Positions 9,198-17,946 are shown, counted from the stretch's first letter. The stretch: 64,000 bases of DNA from Pseudomonas sp. CBZ-4 (GCF_000346755.1 NZ_ANNV01000009.1:1-64000), one strand, 5' to 3'. Translations and numbers: made by a program. Notes: generated from the letters alone by a model not told the origin.

Positions 9198-9962
9198 ATG
9201 CATACCCCTCCCGTCTCTATGAACGACGAGCACAAAGGTTCGGTGATCGCCGATGAAAAGCGCTGGAACACCCGCGCGCTGATTGTCGATGACGACGTGC
9301 CGATCCGCGAACTGCTGATCGACTACCTGGCGCGCTTCAACATCCTCGCCACCGGCGTCACCGACGGCGCCGCCATGCGCGTGGCCATGCAGGCCGAAAC
9401 CTTCGACGTGGTGGTGCTCGACCTCATGCTGCCGGGGGAAGACGGCCTGTCGCTGTGCCGCTGGCTGCGCGGGGAGTCGGACATCCCGATCCTGATGCTC
9501 ACCGCCCGCTGCGAACCCACCGACCGCATCATCGGCCTGGAACTGGGCGCCGACGACTACATGTCCAAGCCGTTCGAACCGCGTGAACTGGTGGCGCGCA
9601 TCCAGACCATCCTGCGCCGCGTGCGCGATGACCGCACCGAGCAGCGCGCGAATATCCGCTTCGACAACTGGCGCCTGAACAGCGTGCTGCGCCAACTGGT
9701 GGCCGACGATGGCCTGGTGGTGCCGCTGTCCAACGCCGAGTTCCGCCTGCTGTGGGTGTTTATCGAACGGCCACGCCGCGTATTGAGCCGCGAACAGTTG
9801 CTGGATGCGGCCCGTGGGCGCTCCATCGAAGCCTTCGACCGCAGCATCGACCTGCTGGTCTCGCGCCTGCGCCAGAAACTCGGCGATGACCCCAAGGCAC
9901 CGCAACTGATCAAGACCGTGCGCGGCGAAGGCTACCTGTTCGACGCCCGGGATATCGGCTGA
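9198..9962 (+). CDS. OmpR-family two-component response regulator
   Basis: A 254-residue regulator if started at the ATG at 9198 (a weak AGGCAG precedes it; a second ATG at 9222 is possible). The receiver domain carries the acidic pair around D31-D32, the phosphoacceptor D75 (VVVLDLMLPG), T102 and K124 (SKPF). A winged-helix DNA-binding domain follows (RRVLSREQLLDAARGR..RQKLGDDPKAPQLIKTVRGEGYLF). The N terminus before the receiver is about 24 residues longer than usual, hence the doubt about the start. It overlaps the kinase gene by one base (TGATG), so the two are translationally coupled. The signal is unknown. Confidence 0.92.
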   Translation: MHTPPVSMNDEHKGSVIADEKRWNTRALIVDDDVPIRELLIDYLARFNILATGVTDGAAMRVAMQAETFDVVVLDLMLPGEDGLSLCRWLRGESDIPILMLTARCEPTDRIIGLELGADDYMSKPFEPRELVARIQTILRRVRDDRTEQRANIRFDNWRLNSVLRQLVADDGLVVPLSNAEFRLLWVFIERPRRVLSREQLLDAARGRSIEAFDRSIDLLVSRLRQKLGDDPKAPQLIKTVRGEGYLFDARDIG

Positions 9963-10999
9963 TGCGTGCCACCTTCAATACGTTGTTCGGGCGGCTGTTC
10001 GGCGTATTGCTGGTGGCGATCATCCTCGCCCACGTGCTGGCCATCGCCTGGTTCCGCTATTACGGCCCCCCTCCGCCGCCGCCCCAGGAAACCTTTGTCG
10101 AGCAGCCGGACGGCAGGATGGTGCCGTTGAACAAGGAACACCGTCGCCCTTGGTTTGGCGGCCCGGTGGTGCCGCTGACGTTCCAGTTCATCTCGCTGAT
10201 CATCGCCGCCTGGTACGGCGCCAAGCTGCTGAGCCGGCCGATCCAGCGCCTCAGCGAAGCCGCCGAGCGCCTGAGCCTGGACCTCGACAGCCCGCCCCTC
10301 GACGAATCCGGGCCGCGCGAGGCGAAACAGGCCGCTTCGACCTTCAACCTGATGCAACGGCGCATCCGCGAACAGGTCAGCCAGCGTGCGCGCATGCTCG
10401 GCGCGGTCTCCCATGACCTGCGCACGCCGCTGTCGCGCCTCAAGTTGCGCCTGGAACAGATCGAAGACCCCAAGCTGCAGGGCCAGATGCGCCAGGACCT
10501 CAACGACATGATCGGCATGCTCGACGCGACCCTGAGCTACCTGCACGAACAACGCACCAGCGAAACCCGGCATTGGCTCGACGTGCAGGCGCTGGTGGAG
10601 TCCATGAGCGAGAACGCCCAGGACCAGGGCTCCGATGTGCAACACGGCGGCACCTGCGCGCCATTGCAGGTACAACCGATGGCCTTGCGCTCGTGCCTCA
10701 ACAACCTGATCGACAACGCGTTGCGCTATGCCGGCACGGCGCGGGTGGAACTGGAGGACAGCCGCGAGGCCCTGATCATCCGCGTGATCGACCACGGCCC
10801 GGGGATTGCTGCGGATCAGCGTGAGGCGGTGTTCGAACCGTTCTTTCGCCTGGAAGGTTCGCGCAACCGCAATTCCGGTGGCGTTGGCCTGGGCATGACG
10901 ATTTCCAAGGATGCGGCGGAGCGCTTGGGCGGGAAGCTGAGCCTGGAGGAAACCCCAGGCGGCGGGTTGACTGCTGTCATGTGGCTACCCCGAACGTAA
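9962..10999 (+). CDS. sensor histidine kinase with a short proline-rich periplasmic loop
   Basis: A 345-residue kinase, partner of the regulator immediately upstream. TM1 is at about residues 11-31, followed by a periplasmic loop of only about 40 residues that starts with six consecutive prolines (37-42), then TM2 (about 71-88) and HAMP. The H box AVSHDLRTPLSRL has phospho-acceptor H151. The N box LNNLIDNALRYAG and the G boxes DHGPGIA and GGVGLGM follow. The layout resembles EnvZ-type kinases, with too little periplasmic sequence for a large ligand domain, so a membrane or stress signal is more likely. A REPIN follows the stop. Confidence 0.92.
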   Translation: MRATFNTLFGRLFGVLLVAIILAHVLAIAWFRYYGPPPPPPQETFVEQPDGRMVPLNKEHRRPWFGGPVVPLTFQFISLIIAAWYGAKLLSRPIQRLSEAAERLSLDLDSPPLDESGPREAKQAASTFNLMQRRIREQVSQRARMLGAVSHDLRTPLSRLKLRLEQIEDPKLQGQMRQDLNDMIGMLDATLSYLHEQRTSETRHWLDVQALVESMSENAQDQGSDVQHGGTCAPLQVQPMALRSCLNNLIDNALRYAGTARVELEDSREALIIRVIDHGPGIAADQREAVFEPFFRLEGSRNRNSGGVGLGMTISKDAAERLGGKLSLEETPGGGLTAVMWLPRT

Positions 11000-11017
11000 C
11001 AGACTGACACCGCTCCA

Positions 11018-11106
11018 TGTGGGAGCTGGCTTGCCTGCGATAGCAGACTGTCAGTTGATGCGTGTGTGGCTGACCCACCGCTATCGCAGGCAAGCCAGCT
11101 CCCACA
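11018..11106. repeat. REPIN (GCTGGC core)
   Basis: The left arm TGTGGGAGCTGGCTTGCCTG and its inverted copy end at 11106, with a loop holding TGTCAGT..GCTGAC. It lies between the convergent kinase and AI-2E-family genes, 18 nt after one stop and 19 nt before the other. Type A geometry. Confidence 0.9.
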
Positions 11107-11125
11107 ATGATCTCCACTCGCTCAG

Positions 11126-12187
11126 TTATAGGGGTTTGTCTTCCCGACGGCCCTGGGCCTGGGTCGCACTCCAGTCCATCAGCAAGCTATACGCCACCGC
11201 CAACAACGTCGGGCCGATAAACAAGCCGATAAACCCGAACGCAATCAACCCGCCAAACACCCCGAGCAGCACGATCACCAGCGGCAGGTTGCCGCCGCGG
11301 CTGATCAGGTACGGCTTGAGCACGTTGTCGACGCCGCTGATGATGAACGTGCCCCACACGCCCAGGAACACCGCGTAGGTGTAGTCGCCCTTCCACGCCA
11401 GCCAGGCCGTGGCCGGGATCCACACCAGCGGCGGCCCCATGGGGATCAGGCTGAGCAGGAAGGTGACGATCCCCAGCACCAGCGCGCCCGGCACGCCGGC
11501 GATCAGGAAGCCGATCAGCGCCAGCAGCGCCTGGGCGGCGGCTGTGCCGATCACGCCGTTGACCACCCGTTGCACGGTGCCCGCCACCAGTTCGATGTAG
11601 TAACCGGCACGGTCACCGATCAAGCGCTCCAGCAGGCGGTGCACGAACATTGCCAGGCGCGGGCCGTCACGGTAGAAAAAGAACACGAACACCAGGCTCA
11701 GGGTCAGTTCCAGGATGCCGCCGCCGATCTGCGCACTGCGCGCCAGCAGCCAGTTGCCGACCTGGCCCAGGTAGGGTTTGAGCGTGACCATCAGCGCAGC
11801 GCCTTGCTGGTCGATGGTGTCCCACATGCCCACCAGCCGCTCGCCAACAAACGGGATCGAACCCAGCCAGGTCGGCGCTTCGGGCAGGCCGTCAACCTGG
11901 ATGTCCTTGATCAGCGCCACGGCATCGCGCACATGATCCGCCAGGTTGAACCCCAGCCACACCAGCGGCACCGCCACCAGCAACATCCAACCCAGGGTCA
12001 GGATGCCGGCGGCCAACGATTCACGGCCACCCAGCGCACGGGTCAGCAAACGCATCAGCGGCCAGCTGGCAAACGCCAGCACCGCGCCCCAGAACAGCGC
12101 CGACCAGAACGGCGCCATGACCCAGAAGCTGGCACCAAACAGCACCAGCAGCAGGATTTGCACCAGCAGGCGATCGTTATTGAGCAT
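11126..12187 (-). CDS. AI-2E family transporter (UPF0118/YdiK-like)
   Basis: A 353-residue inner-membrane protein with about seven to eight hydrophobic segments: two near the N terminus (residues 8-40), one at about 65-85, and a block from about 150 to the C terminus. The conserved stretch LLSLIPMGPPLVWIPA and the ending FGFIGLFIGPTLLAVAYSL are hallmarks of the family. Members were named for autoinducer-2 export (TqsA), but many export other small solutes or act as ion antiporters, so the substrate is unknown. It is monocistronic, on the minus strand. Confidence 0.9.
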   Translation of the reverse strand: MLNNDRLLVQILLLVLFGASFWVMAPFWSALFWGAVLAFASWPLMRLLTRALGGRESLAAGILTLGWMLLVAVPLVWLGFNLADHVRDAVALIKDIQVDGLPEAPTWLGSIPFVGERLVGMWDTIDQQGAALMVTLKPYLGQVGNWLLARSAQIGGGILELTLSLVFVFFFYRDGPRLAMFVHRLLERLIGDRAGYYIELVAGTVQRVVNGVIGTAAAQALLALIGFLIAGVPGALVLGIVTFLLSLIPMGPPLVWIPATAWLAWKGDYTYAVFLGVWGTFIISGVDNVLKPYLISRGGNLPLVIVLLGVFGGLIAFGFIGLFIGPTLLAVAYSLLMDWSATQAQGRREDKPL

Positions 12188-12225
12188 GGGGTATCTCTAG
12201 CAGAAGGCGTTAGGAAGACAGCTTA

Positions 12226-12250
12226 GGCGAACGGCGCGGGGCCGTTCGCC
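12226..12250 (-). terminator. perfect 10-bp hairpin after the DUF4892 gene
   Basis: GGCGAACGGC (12226-12235) and GCCGTTCGCC (12241-12250) enclose a 5-nt loop. It lies 9 nt after the stop of the minus-strand DUF4892 gene. No T run follows, so it could be an mRNA-stabilising stem or a factor-assisted terminator for the acyl cluster. Confidence 0.45.
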
Positions 12251-12259
12251 CGATAACGC

Positions 12260-13078
12260 CTAGCGTATCAGATGCAGGTGCAAGCCCTTGGTGTCGCCGG
12301 TGCCGGTCTCCAGGCGCGCGGCACGCACGCCCTTGTCGATCAAGGCCTGGCGCCAGGCTTCGGCATTCGGCCCGGCGAGGCTGACACGCAGGGTGGTGTC
12401 GAGGTTGAGCCCACGGGAAATCAGGGTCAGCCAGGTGTCATCCGGCTCGGCGGCCAACTTCGGCAAGTCCAGCTCGCCGGTGCTTTTAAGCTCGCGCAGC
12501 AGCGTGGCCGAGGTGGGCAGCAGGTCGCCCAGCGGCGCGCCGGCATCCAACTGCTCCACATGCAGGTAGGCGCGGCGGTTGCCACGGGTAATGGCGTAGA
12601 GCGCGATCAGGCTGTTCGCTTGCGGCTCGGCCAGGCGCAGCAGCAGGTATTCCTGCTCACTGTCGGCGCCCACCAGCTTGGCGTTGCCGAAGATTTCGTT
12701 GGCCCACAGGCTGCTTTCGCCGCAATCACGGGCTTTGCACCAGAACAGCAACTGCGCGCCTTTGGCCTGCAACGCCTCGCGCGTCGCGGTAAACGCAGTG
12801 CTGGAACTGTGCTCGGCGGGCAACTCATAGGTGATCGCCGTGGCCTGGCCGCGTGCGGTGGCCTGGCCTTCGTAGCGCAACTGGCCGCTGATCTTGCGGA
12901 TCGCGCCCATGGGGTAGATGCGTTCCTTTTCTTCGGCGGGGCGGTAATCGACGATTTGCGCGTCGACTTGCCGGGCCACGGCCGGCAGGTCCTGGCTTCC
13001 CGGCACGTCGGCGGCGAACACCAATGGGCTGAGCAGGCTTAGCCCGAGGATACGGATACAGCCGTTACGCACGCTCAT
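12260..13078 (-). CDS. DUF4892 domain-containing exported protein
   Basis: 272 residues with a signal peptide (about residues 1-22, cleavage after SPLVFA). The mature part begins DVPGSQDLPAVARQVDAQIVDY and matches, by recall, the DUF4892 family of pseudomonads. Two cysteines (FWCKARDCGES) in the middle could form a disulfide. The C-terminal third (residues about 190-272) has an OmpA-like or peptidoglycan-domain feel (LIDKGVRAARLETGTG), but I cannot confirm this. It is periplasmic, function unknown, and the last gene of the minus-strand hydrolase cluster, 102 bp after the hydrolase at 13181. Confidence 0.8.
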   Translation of the reverse strand: MSVRNGCIRILGLSLLSPLVFAADVPGSQDLPAVARQVDAQIVDYRPAEEKERIYPMGAIRKISGQLRYEGQATARGQATAITYELPAEHSSSTAFTATREALQAKGAQLLFWCKARDCGESSLWANEIFGNAKLVGADSEQEYLLLRLAEPQANSLIALYAITRGNRRAYLHVEQLDAGAPLGDLLPTSATLLRELKSTGELDLPKLAAEPDDTWLTLISRGLNLDTTLRVSLAGPNAEAWRQALIDKGVRAARLETGTGDTKGLHLHLIR

Positions 13079-13180
13079 AGGATCAACGCGCCGTGGCCAG
13101 CGGAGGTCATAGCAGTGTTGAGATGGTTCATGGTTGGCTCCCTTTCAATCCGCCCAGCCTCGGCAGTTGACCCCGCCAAG

Positions 13181-14035
13181 TCAAGGCGCAGAGAAGAAGC
13201 GATTGAAACAGTCTGCAACAAGAGCTGCGCCGGGCTCGTCATTCAGGTGCAAATGATGGCCGCCTGGCAGCGTGGTCACGGTGAAGGGCAGTTGGGAAAG
13301 CAATTCTGGATGTTTCGCCAGCATGCCGTCGGCGGCGACCACCAACTGCGTAGGGCAACCCACCCGCCGCACGAAGGCCATGGCTTGTTCGTCGGTCAGG
13401 CGCATCGGTGATGCCAGGGTCAAGCGACTGTCGGTACGCCAGGTGTAACCGCCCGGCACCGGCATCAAACCGCGCTGGGCCAGCAGTTCGGCGGCTTCGC
13501 GACTGACCGCCACCAGGCCTTTCATGCGCACTTCCACGGCACGCTCCAGGGTGGCGTAGACCGGCTTGCGTTTGTCCTGCAAGTCCAATTGCGCCTGCAA
13601 CGCCATGCCCAGGCGCTCGGCGGCGTTCTCGCCGCTGGCGGTCGGCGGGATCACGCCGTCGATCAATCCCAGGTACGTCACGCGCTCCGGCAACGCGCCG
13701 GCCAGCACCAGGGACACGATGGCGCCCAGTGAGTGGCCAAGTAATGCAAAACGTTTCCAGCCCAATTGTTCGGCGACGTGCAGCACGTCGTGGACGTAAT
13801 CCCACAAGGCATAACCGGCCCCTGCAGGGCGATGCGCCGAATGCCCATGCCCCGCCATGTCCAAGGCGACGATGCGCAAGCCCTCAAGCTTTGGCGCCAG
13901 CCGCGCAAAGCTGTTGGCGTTGTCCAGCCAGCCATGCAGGGCGATCACCGGCAAACCGTCTTCGGGCCCGAACAAGTGAGCCGCCAACTCTATATGGGGC
14001 AGGCTCAGGCGCACTTCTTCCACCGCCGCGCTCAT
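13181..14035 (-). CDS. alpha/beta hydrolase (serine hydrolase-like)
   Basis: 284 residues. The oxyanion HGW motif lies at residues 34-36, the nucleophile elbow GHSLG puts Ser at 102, and the base is in PGGHHLHL near the C terminus. No signal peptide. It overlaps the next hydrolase upstream by 4 nt (ATGA at 14032-14035), so the pair is translationally coupled. With the thioesterase and acyl-CoA ligase further upstream it forms an acyl-group-handling cluster. Its closest broad class is the SERHL/epoxide hydrolase-like esterases; substrate unknown. Confidence 0.88.
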   Translation of the reverse strand: MSAAVEEVRLSLPHIELAAHLFGPEDGLPVIALHGWLDNANSFARLAPKLEGLRIVALDMAGHGHSAHRPAGAGYALWDYVHDVLHVAEQLGWKRFALLGHSLGAIVSLVLAGALPERVTYLGLIDGVIPPTASGENAAERLGMALQAQLDLQDKRKPVYATLERAVEVRMKGLVAVSREAAELLAQRGLMPVPGGYTWRTDSRLTLASPMRLTDEQAMAFVRRVGCPTQLVVAADGMLAKHPELLSQLPFTVTTLPGGHHLHLNDEPGAALVADCFNRFFSAP

Positions 14036-14835
14036 GGGCAGTTGCCCTCACGGGCGGCCCAACGGGAGAACAGGTTCTTGATCAAGGTCGCGGTGTCCTG
14101 GGGGCGTTCGAGGGGGAACATATGGCCGCCGGGCATGGTGAGCATTTCGCCCATCGGCAGGCGATCGACGCCGCTGGCATGGTGACGCATCACCACCCGG
14201 CTCTGGCGGCCGCGCACCACCGCCAGCGGCACTTTCAACTGGCGCACCTGACCGGGGCTGGTGTGGGGCACGCCGCGGTAGATGCTGATTTCGGTGGCCG
14301 GGTCGAAGCGCAGGCGCAGGCGGTCGCCCACCGGGTAAAGGCCGTGTTGCAGGTAGGCGTCGAAGCATTCCGGGTCAAAACCGCGAAACAGGGTTTTACC
14401 GGCGAAGTAGCTGCGCGCGCTGTCCAGGTCATGGAACTCTTCACGCCGGCCCAGGGTGCGCCCGGCCGGGGTCAGACGGTCGATAAAGCCCAGGCGCTTG
14501 GCGGCGCGGATCACCCAGCGGTCGGCACGGGTCAGCACCGGCGAGTCGAGCATCACCACGCCGCGATATAACTGTGGGCAACGCATGGCCGCATGCAGAT
14601 GCAGCACGCCACCGAGGGAATGGCCCACGCCCCACACCGGTTCCGGCTGCTGCTCCAGGTGGTGGATCAACTCGTCCACCAGGTTCTGCCAGTTATCGTC
14701 CACCGGGAACCTGGGGTCGTGACCGTGCTGCGGCAAATGAGCCACGGCGTATTCCGGGGCCAGGGCGGCAAACAACTTGCCGTACGTAGCCGAAGGGAAA
14801 CCATTGGCGTGGGCAAAAAACACGTGCTGCGACAT
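14032..14835 (-). CDS. alpha/beta hydrolase
   Basis: 267 residues beginning MSQHVFFAHANGFPSATY; the AHANGFP motif forms the oxyanion region. The nucleophile elbow GHSLGG has Ser at 73, and the catalytic His is in MPGGHMFPLE. The sequence is typical of the HAN-type hydrolase subfamily common in gamma-proteobacteria, for which the substrate is not established. It is the first of two coupled hydrolases, 97 nt after the thioesterase gene. Confidence 0.88.
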   Translation of the reverse strand: MSQHVFFAHANGFPSATYGKLFAALAPEYAVAHLPQHGHDPRFPVDDNWQNLVDELIHHLEQQPEPVWGVGHSLGGVLHLHAAMRCPQLYRGVVMLDSPVLTRADRWVIRAAKRLGFIDRLTPAGRTLGRREEFHDLDSARSYFAGKTLFRGFDPECFDAYLQHGLYPVGDRLRLRFDPATEISIYRGVPHTSPGQVRQLKVPLAVVRGRQSRVVMRHHASGVDRLPMGEMLTMPGGHMFPLERPQDTATLIKNLFSRWAAREGNCP

Positions 14836-14932
14836 ACCGGACTCATCTACAAAAACAGAAAGCGATTGTCACCACGCCTGGCCGCAACAGCAATGACTGT
14901 AACTGCCAGGAATGATGACACTCACGCCACGC

Positions 14933-15376
14933 CTATCGCGCCGGCGGCTGCTCGCCCAGCGGCACCACGGCCATGGTCAGGCGCGAAACGCAGCTGGCTT
15001 TGCCGTCATCATTGGTCAAGCGGATATCCCACACCTGGGTGGTGCGGCCGATATGAATCGCCCGCGCCACCGCCGTCACCCGCCCGCTGCGCACACCGCG
15101 CAGGTGGTTGGCGTTGACCTCCAGGCCCACGCAATAGAACTTGCTGGCGTCGATACACAGGTAGGCCGCCATGGAGCCGACACTTTCCGCCAGCACCACC
15201 GACGCGCCGCCGTGCAGCAGGCCGTAGGGCTGGTGGGTGCGATGATCGACCACCATGCTGGCGGTCAGGGATTCGTCGTCGAAGCTTTCGAAGCGAATGT
15301 CCAGCAGTTCACCGATGGTGTTTTTCTGGATCGCGTTGAGTTGTTCGATGTTCGGTTGGGTGCGCCACAGGCCCAT
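14933..15376 (-). CDS. hotdog-fold acyl-CoA thioesterase (YdiI/EntH type)
   Basis: 147 residues; the ATG at 15376 has AAAGGA 8 nt upstream. The core motif YGLLHGGASVVLAESVGSM is nearly the same as in E. coli MenI (YdiI) and EntH (YbdB), with the Glu after VLA as the catalytic carboxylate. These enzymes hydrolyse acyl-, aryl- and benzoyl-CoA thioesters. It follows the acyl-CoA ligase by 31 nt, so ligase and thioesterase are co-expressed. The partner suggests release or proofreading of acyl-CoA rather than menaquinone synthesis. Confidence 0.92.
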   Translation of the reverse strand: MGLWRTQPNIEQLNAIQKNTIGELLDIRFESFDDESLTASMVVDHRTHQPYGLLHGGASVVLAESVGSMAAYLCIDASKFYCVGLEVNANHLRGVRSGRVTAVARAIHIGRTTQVWDIRLTNDDGKASCVSRLTMAVVPLGEQPPAR

Positions 15377-15407
15377 GGGATAGTCCTTTGTTGGTTTTAT
15401 GATGAGC

Positions 15408-17057
15408 CTAATCCTGCCACAGAACGGATTCGGAACGCTCGCTCCACGTCTGCAAATATGCACCGTAAGTCGATTCGATCACGTTGCGCTTGATCTTCAG
15501 GGTCGGCGTCAGGAAGCCGTTTTCCACCGCCCAGCTGTCATTGACCACCACCAATTGGCGCAGGCGCTCATGTTTATCCAACGTCTGGTTGACCGCCTCC
15601 AGCCAGCGCTCAAGGCTGCCTTGCAGGGCTTGGCGGTCGTGCGCCAGCGTCGATAGCACACACAACGCAATCGGCGCGCCGAGGCCATCGCCGACCACGC
15701 ACACCTGTTCGATGTGCGCATGTTCGGCCAGGCGGTTTTCAATCGGCGCCGGGGCTACGTATTTGCCTTTGCTGGTCTTGAAGATTTCCTTGAGCCGTCC
15801 GGTCAGGCGCAGGCGGCCATCGGCGTCCTGCTCGCCCTTGTCGCCGGTGCGCAGGAAGCCATCGGCGATGAGGGTCTCGGCGGTCTTCGCGGGGTCCTTG
15901 AAGTAACCGAGCATCGTCGCACCGCTGCGCACCTGCACTTCGCCCGAGGCGTCGATGCGCACTTCAACCCCCGGGCATGGCAGGCCGATCCAGCCGATGG
16001 TCTGCTGGCCGGGGCGGCACACATGGGAGTAGCCGCAACTTTCGGTCATGCCGTACACCTCCAGCACATCCAGGCCCAGGCGTTGATACCAGCGCAGCAG
16101 CGCCTCGGGCACCGGCGCCGCGCCGGACAGGGCGATGCGCAATTCATCCAGCCCTAGGCCGGCGAGCACTTTATGGCCCACACGCTTGCCGATAAACGGC
16201 AGGCGCAACAGGGTATCGAGGCGTTTTTGCGGGATCTTGGCGTAGACCCCCAGCTGGAATTTGGTCCAGATGCGCGGCACGCCAAACAACGCCGTCGGCC
16301 GCGCCCGACGCAGATCGGTCAGAAAGGTGTCCAGGCTCTCGGCGAAAAACACGGTTTGCCCGGTATAGATCGCGGCCATCTCGACAAACATCCGCTCGGC
16401 CACATGGCACAGCGGCAGGTACGACAACAACCGGTCGCCCTCCCCCAGGCCAAACACTTCAGTGCCGCGCGTGGCGGCAAAACCCAGGGCGCCGAAGCTG
16501 TGCATCACGCCCTTGGGCAGGCCGGTGGTGCCGGAGGTGTAGATGATGGTCGCAAGATCCGCGGCCGCAGGCTCTGGGTTGTCTTGAATGGGCGAGCAGG
16601 CTTGCAGGTCGGCCCAGCTGAAATCAAACGTGCCGGGCGGGCACAGCGGCAGGCTGATGGTCGGCACACCGGCGGGCACACCGGGCGCCATCGCCGGCCA
16701 ATCGTCGAGCTTGCCGACAAACACCAGCGCCGCCTCGGAATGGTTGAGCACATGGGCGACGGAGTCGGCAGTAAGGTTGGGGTACAAGGGCACCGAGACA
16801 TGCCCGGCCATCCAGATCGCCAGGTCGGCGATGATCCAGTGCGCGCAGTTTTTCGAAATCAGGGCAATGTGCGAACCACGGGGCAGTTCACGGGCACGCA
16901 GCCAGTGCGCGGCGCATCGGGCCTGGTGGCCGACATCGCCCCAGGTGAGGCTGTGCACCTCGCCCCCGCCGACAGGCTGGACCAGAAAGGTTTTGCGCGG
17001 ATGGCGCGCTTCACGTTCAAAGAAGACCTGCAACGGCAAACGAAAAGCGACGGGCAT
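15408..17057 (-). CDS. AMP-dependent acyl-CoA ligase/synthetase
   Basis: 549 residues with the full adenylating-enzyme core. The P loop TSGTTGLPKGV is near residue 175, YGMTESCGYS near 335, TGDKGEQDADG near 400 and the hinge GRLKEIFKTSKGKYV thereafter. It resembles long-chain fatty acid ligases of the ACSBG/FadD15 kind more than classical FadD. SD AGGAG lies about 10 nt before the ATG. It is cytoplasmic or peripheral to the inner membrane and first in a cluster with a thioesterase and two hydrolases. A 16-bp palindrome (17092-17107) sits in its promoter, implying specific repression. Confidence 0.9.
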   Translation of the reverse strand: MPVAFRLPLQVFFEREARHPRKTFLVQPVGGGEVHSLTWGDVGHQARCAAHWLRARELPRGSHIALISKNCAHWIIADLAIWMAGHVSVPLYPNLTADSVAHVLNHSEAALVFVGKLDDWPAMAPGVPAGVPTISLPLCPPGTFDFSWADLQACSPIQDNPEPAAADLATIIYTSGTTGLPKGVMHSFGALGFAATRGTEVFGLGEGDRLLSYLPLCHVAERMFVEMAAIYTGQTVFFAESLDTFLTDLRRARPTALFGVPRIWTKFQLGVYAKIPQKRLDTLLRLPFIGKRVGHKVLAGLGLDELRIALSGAAPVPEALLRWYQRLGLDVLEVYGMTESCGYSHVCRPGQQTIGWIGLPCPGVEVRIDASGEVQVRSGATMLGYFKDPAKTAETLIADGFLRTGDKGEQDADGRLRLTGRLKEIFKTSKGKYVAPAPIENRLAEHAHIEQVCVVGDGLGAPIALCVLSTLAHDRQALQGSLERWLEAVNQTLDKHERLRQLVVVNDSWAVENGFLTPTLKIKRNVIESTYGAYLQTWSERSESVLWQD

Positions 17058-17091
17058 GGGACGCGCTCCTGTGTGGTCCGATCATAGCCAA

Positions 17092-17107
17092 CCAAGCACT
17101 TGCTTGG
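17092..17107 (-). promoter_or_regulatory. palindromic operator before the acyl-CoA ligase gene
   Basis: CCAAGCACTTGCTTGG is a perfect 7+2+7 inverted repeat. On the minus strand it lies just upstream of a possible -10 TATGAT (17081-17086) and just downstream of another candidate TATAGT (17111-17116), so binding would block RNA polymerase with either one. The size and symmetry suit a TetR-type regulator, a family that often controls acyl-CoA metabolism. No regulator gene is adjacent. Confidence 0.6.
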
Positions 17108-17142
17108 CTGACTATATAGCACACACAAAGCAGCGATCCAGC

Positions 17143-17592
17143 CTACGGACTCTTCACGCTGACCAGGCTCATCAGCCCCGCCAGCGGAAAATCCCCTTCC
17201 AGTTCCGCGAGGCTCGCGGTGTGCATCGGTTGCGGTTGGCGCTGATGGCCATGCTGCAAAAAGCTGATCAGGCTGCCCACCAACGGCTGATGGCTGACCA
17301 GCAGCACGTTGTCATCGGTGTCGAGCTGTTCCAGCACTTGCAGCGGGTTGCCCTCGGGGGTCAGCCACGGCACCGTGCGGATCTCCGGTTCAAAACCGAG
17401 GGCCTGGCGCACCAGTTGTGCGGTCTGCTGCGCCCGCACATAGGGGCTGGCGATGATTGCACTGAGGGGCTGGCCGATCAGGTGCGCAGCACTGCGCAAC
17501 ACTTCGCCACGGCCATGTTCGGTGAGGTTGCGCTCGGCATCCGTGCGGGCATGCCCTTCGGCCTCACCGTGGCGCAGAATCCACAGCTTCAC
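17143..17592 (-). CDS. sixA: phosphohistidine phosphatase SixA
   Basis: 149 residues of the histidine phosphatase superfamily. The catalytic motif RHGEAE at residues 7-12 supplies the nucleophilic His8, and the second His is in LLVSHQPLVG. The length and start (MKLWILRHGEAE) match SixA, which dephosphorylates phosphohistidine on Hpt domains or PTS components. Its start overlaps the DUF4389 gene by 4 nt, completing a gpsA-DUF4389-sixA operon. Confidence 0.92.
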   Translation of the reverse strand: MKLWILRHGEAEGHARTDAERNLTEHGRGEVLRSAAHLIGQPLSAIIASPYVRAQQTAQLVRQALGFEPEIRTVPWLTPEGNPLQVLEQLDTDDNVLLVSHQPLVGSLISFLQHGHQRQPQPMHTASLAELEGDFPLAGLMSLVSVKSP

Positions 17593-17936
17593 AGTTTTGG
17601 CTCTTCATCGCGCACCGGGTGCGGTGCCGGCGGCACGCTGTGGGCGGCTTCGCCCTCCGGTGCGCGCGGGGTTGGCCAATCGGCGAACGGCCACGGCTTT
17701 TGCTCGGTGTGGAAGCTGCCGAAGCGGCCGATCTGCGCGAGGAACTGACTGAGGCTGTCGCCAAAGTTCATCAGGCCCAGGTTGGGCGCGCCGTACACCA
17801 GGCGGTAGATCAGTTGCACCACCACCAAGGCGCCGAGCAGGAACTGCGCGACCTGCCACACCAGGGCAAACACCAGCATCCAGAGGATGCGCAACACAAT
17901 GGATTCGTACTTGGGCGCTGCTTTCGGATCGTTCAT
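17589..17936 (-). CDS. DUF4389 domain-containing membrane protein
   Basis: 115 residues; start at 17936 with GAGG upstream. One long hydrophobic stretch (about residues 13-40, VLRILWMLVFALVWQVAQFLLGALVVVQLIYRL has to be read as two halves) anchors it in the membrane. A soluble proline-rich tail follows (residues about 75-115). The pattern matches DUF4389. It is coupled by a 4-nt overlap to sixA and lies 10 nt after gpsA. Function unknown; the fixed pairing suggests a membrane-associated accessory role. Confidence 0.8.
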   Translation of the reverse strand: MNDPKAAPKYESIVLRILWMLVFALVWQVAQFLLGALVVVQLIYRLVYGAPNLGLMNFGDSLSQFLAQIGRFGSFHTEQKPWPFADWPTPRAPEGEAAHSVPPAPHPVRDEEPKL

Positions 17937-17946
17937 GACGCGTTCC

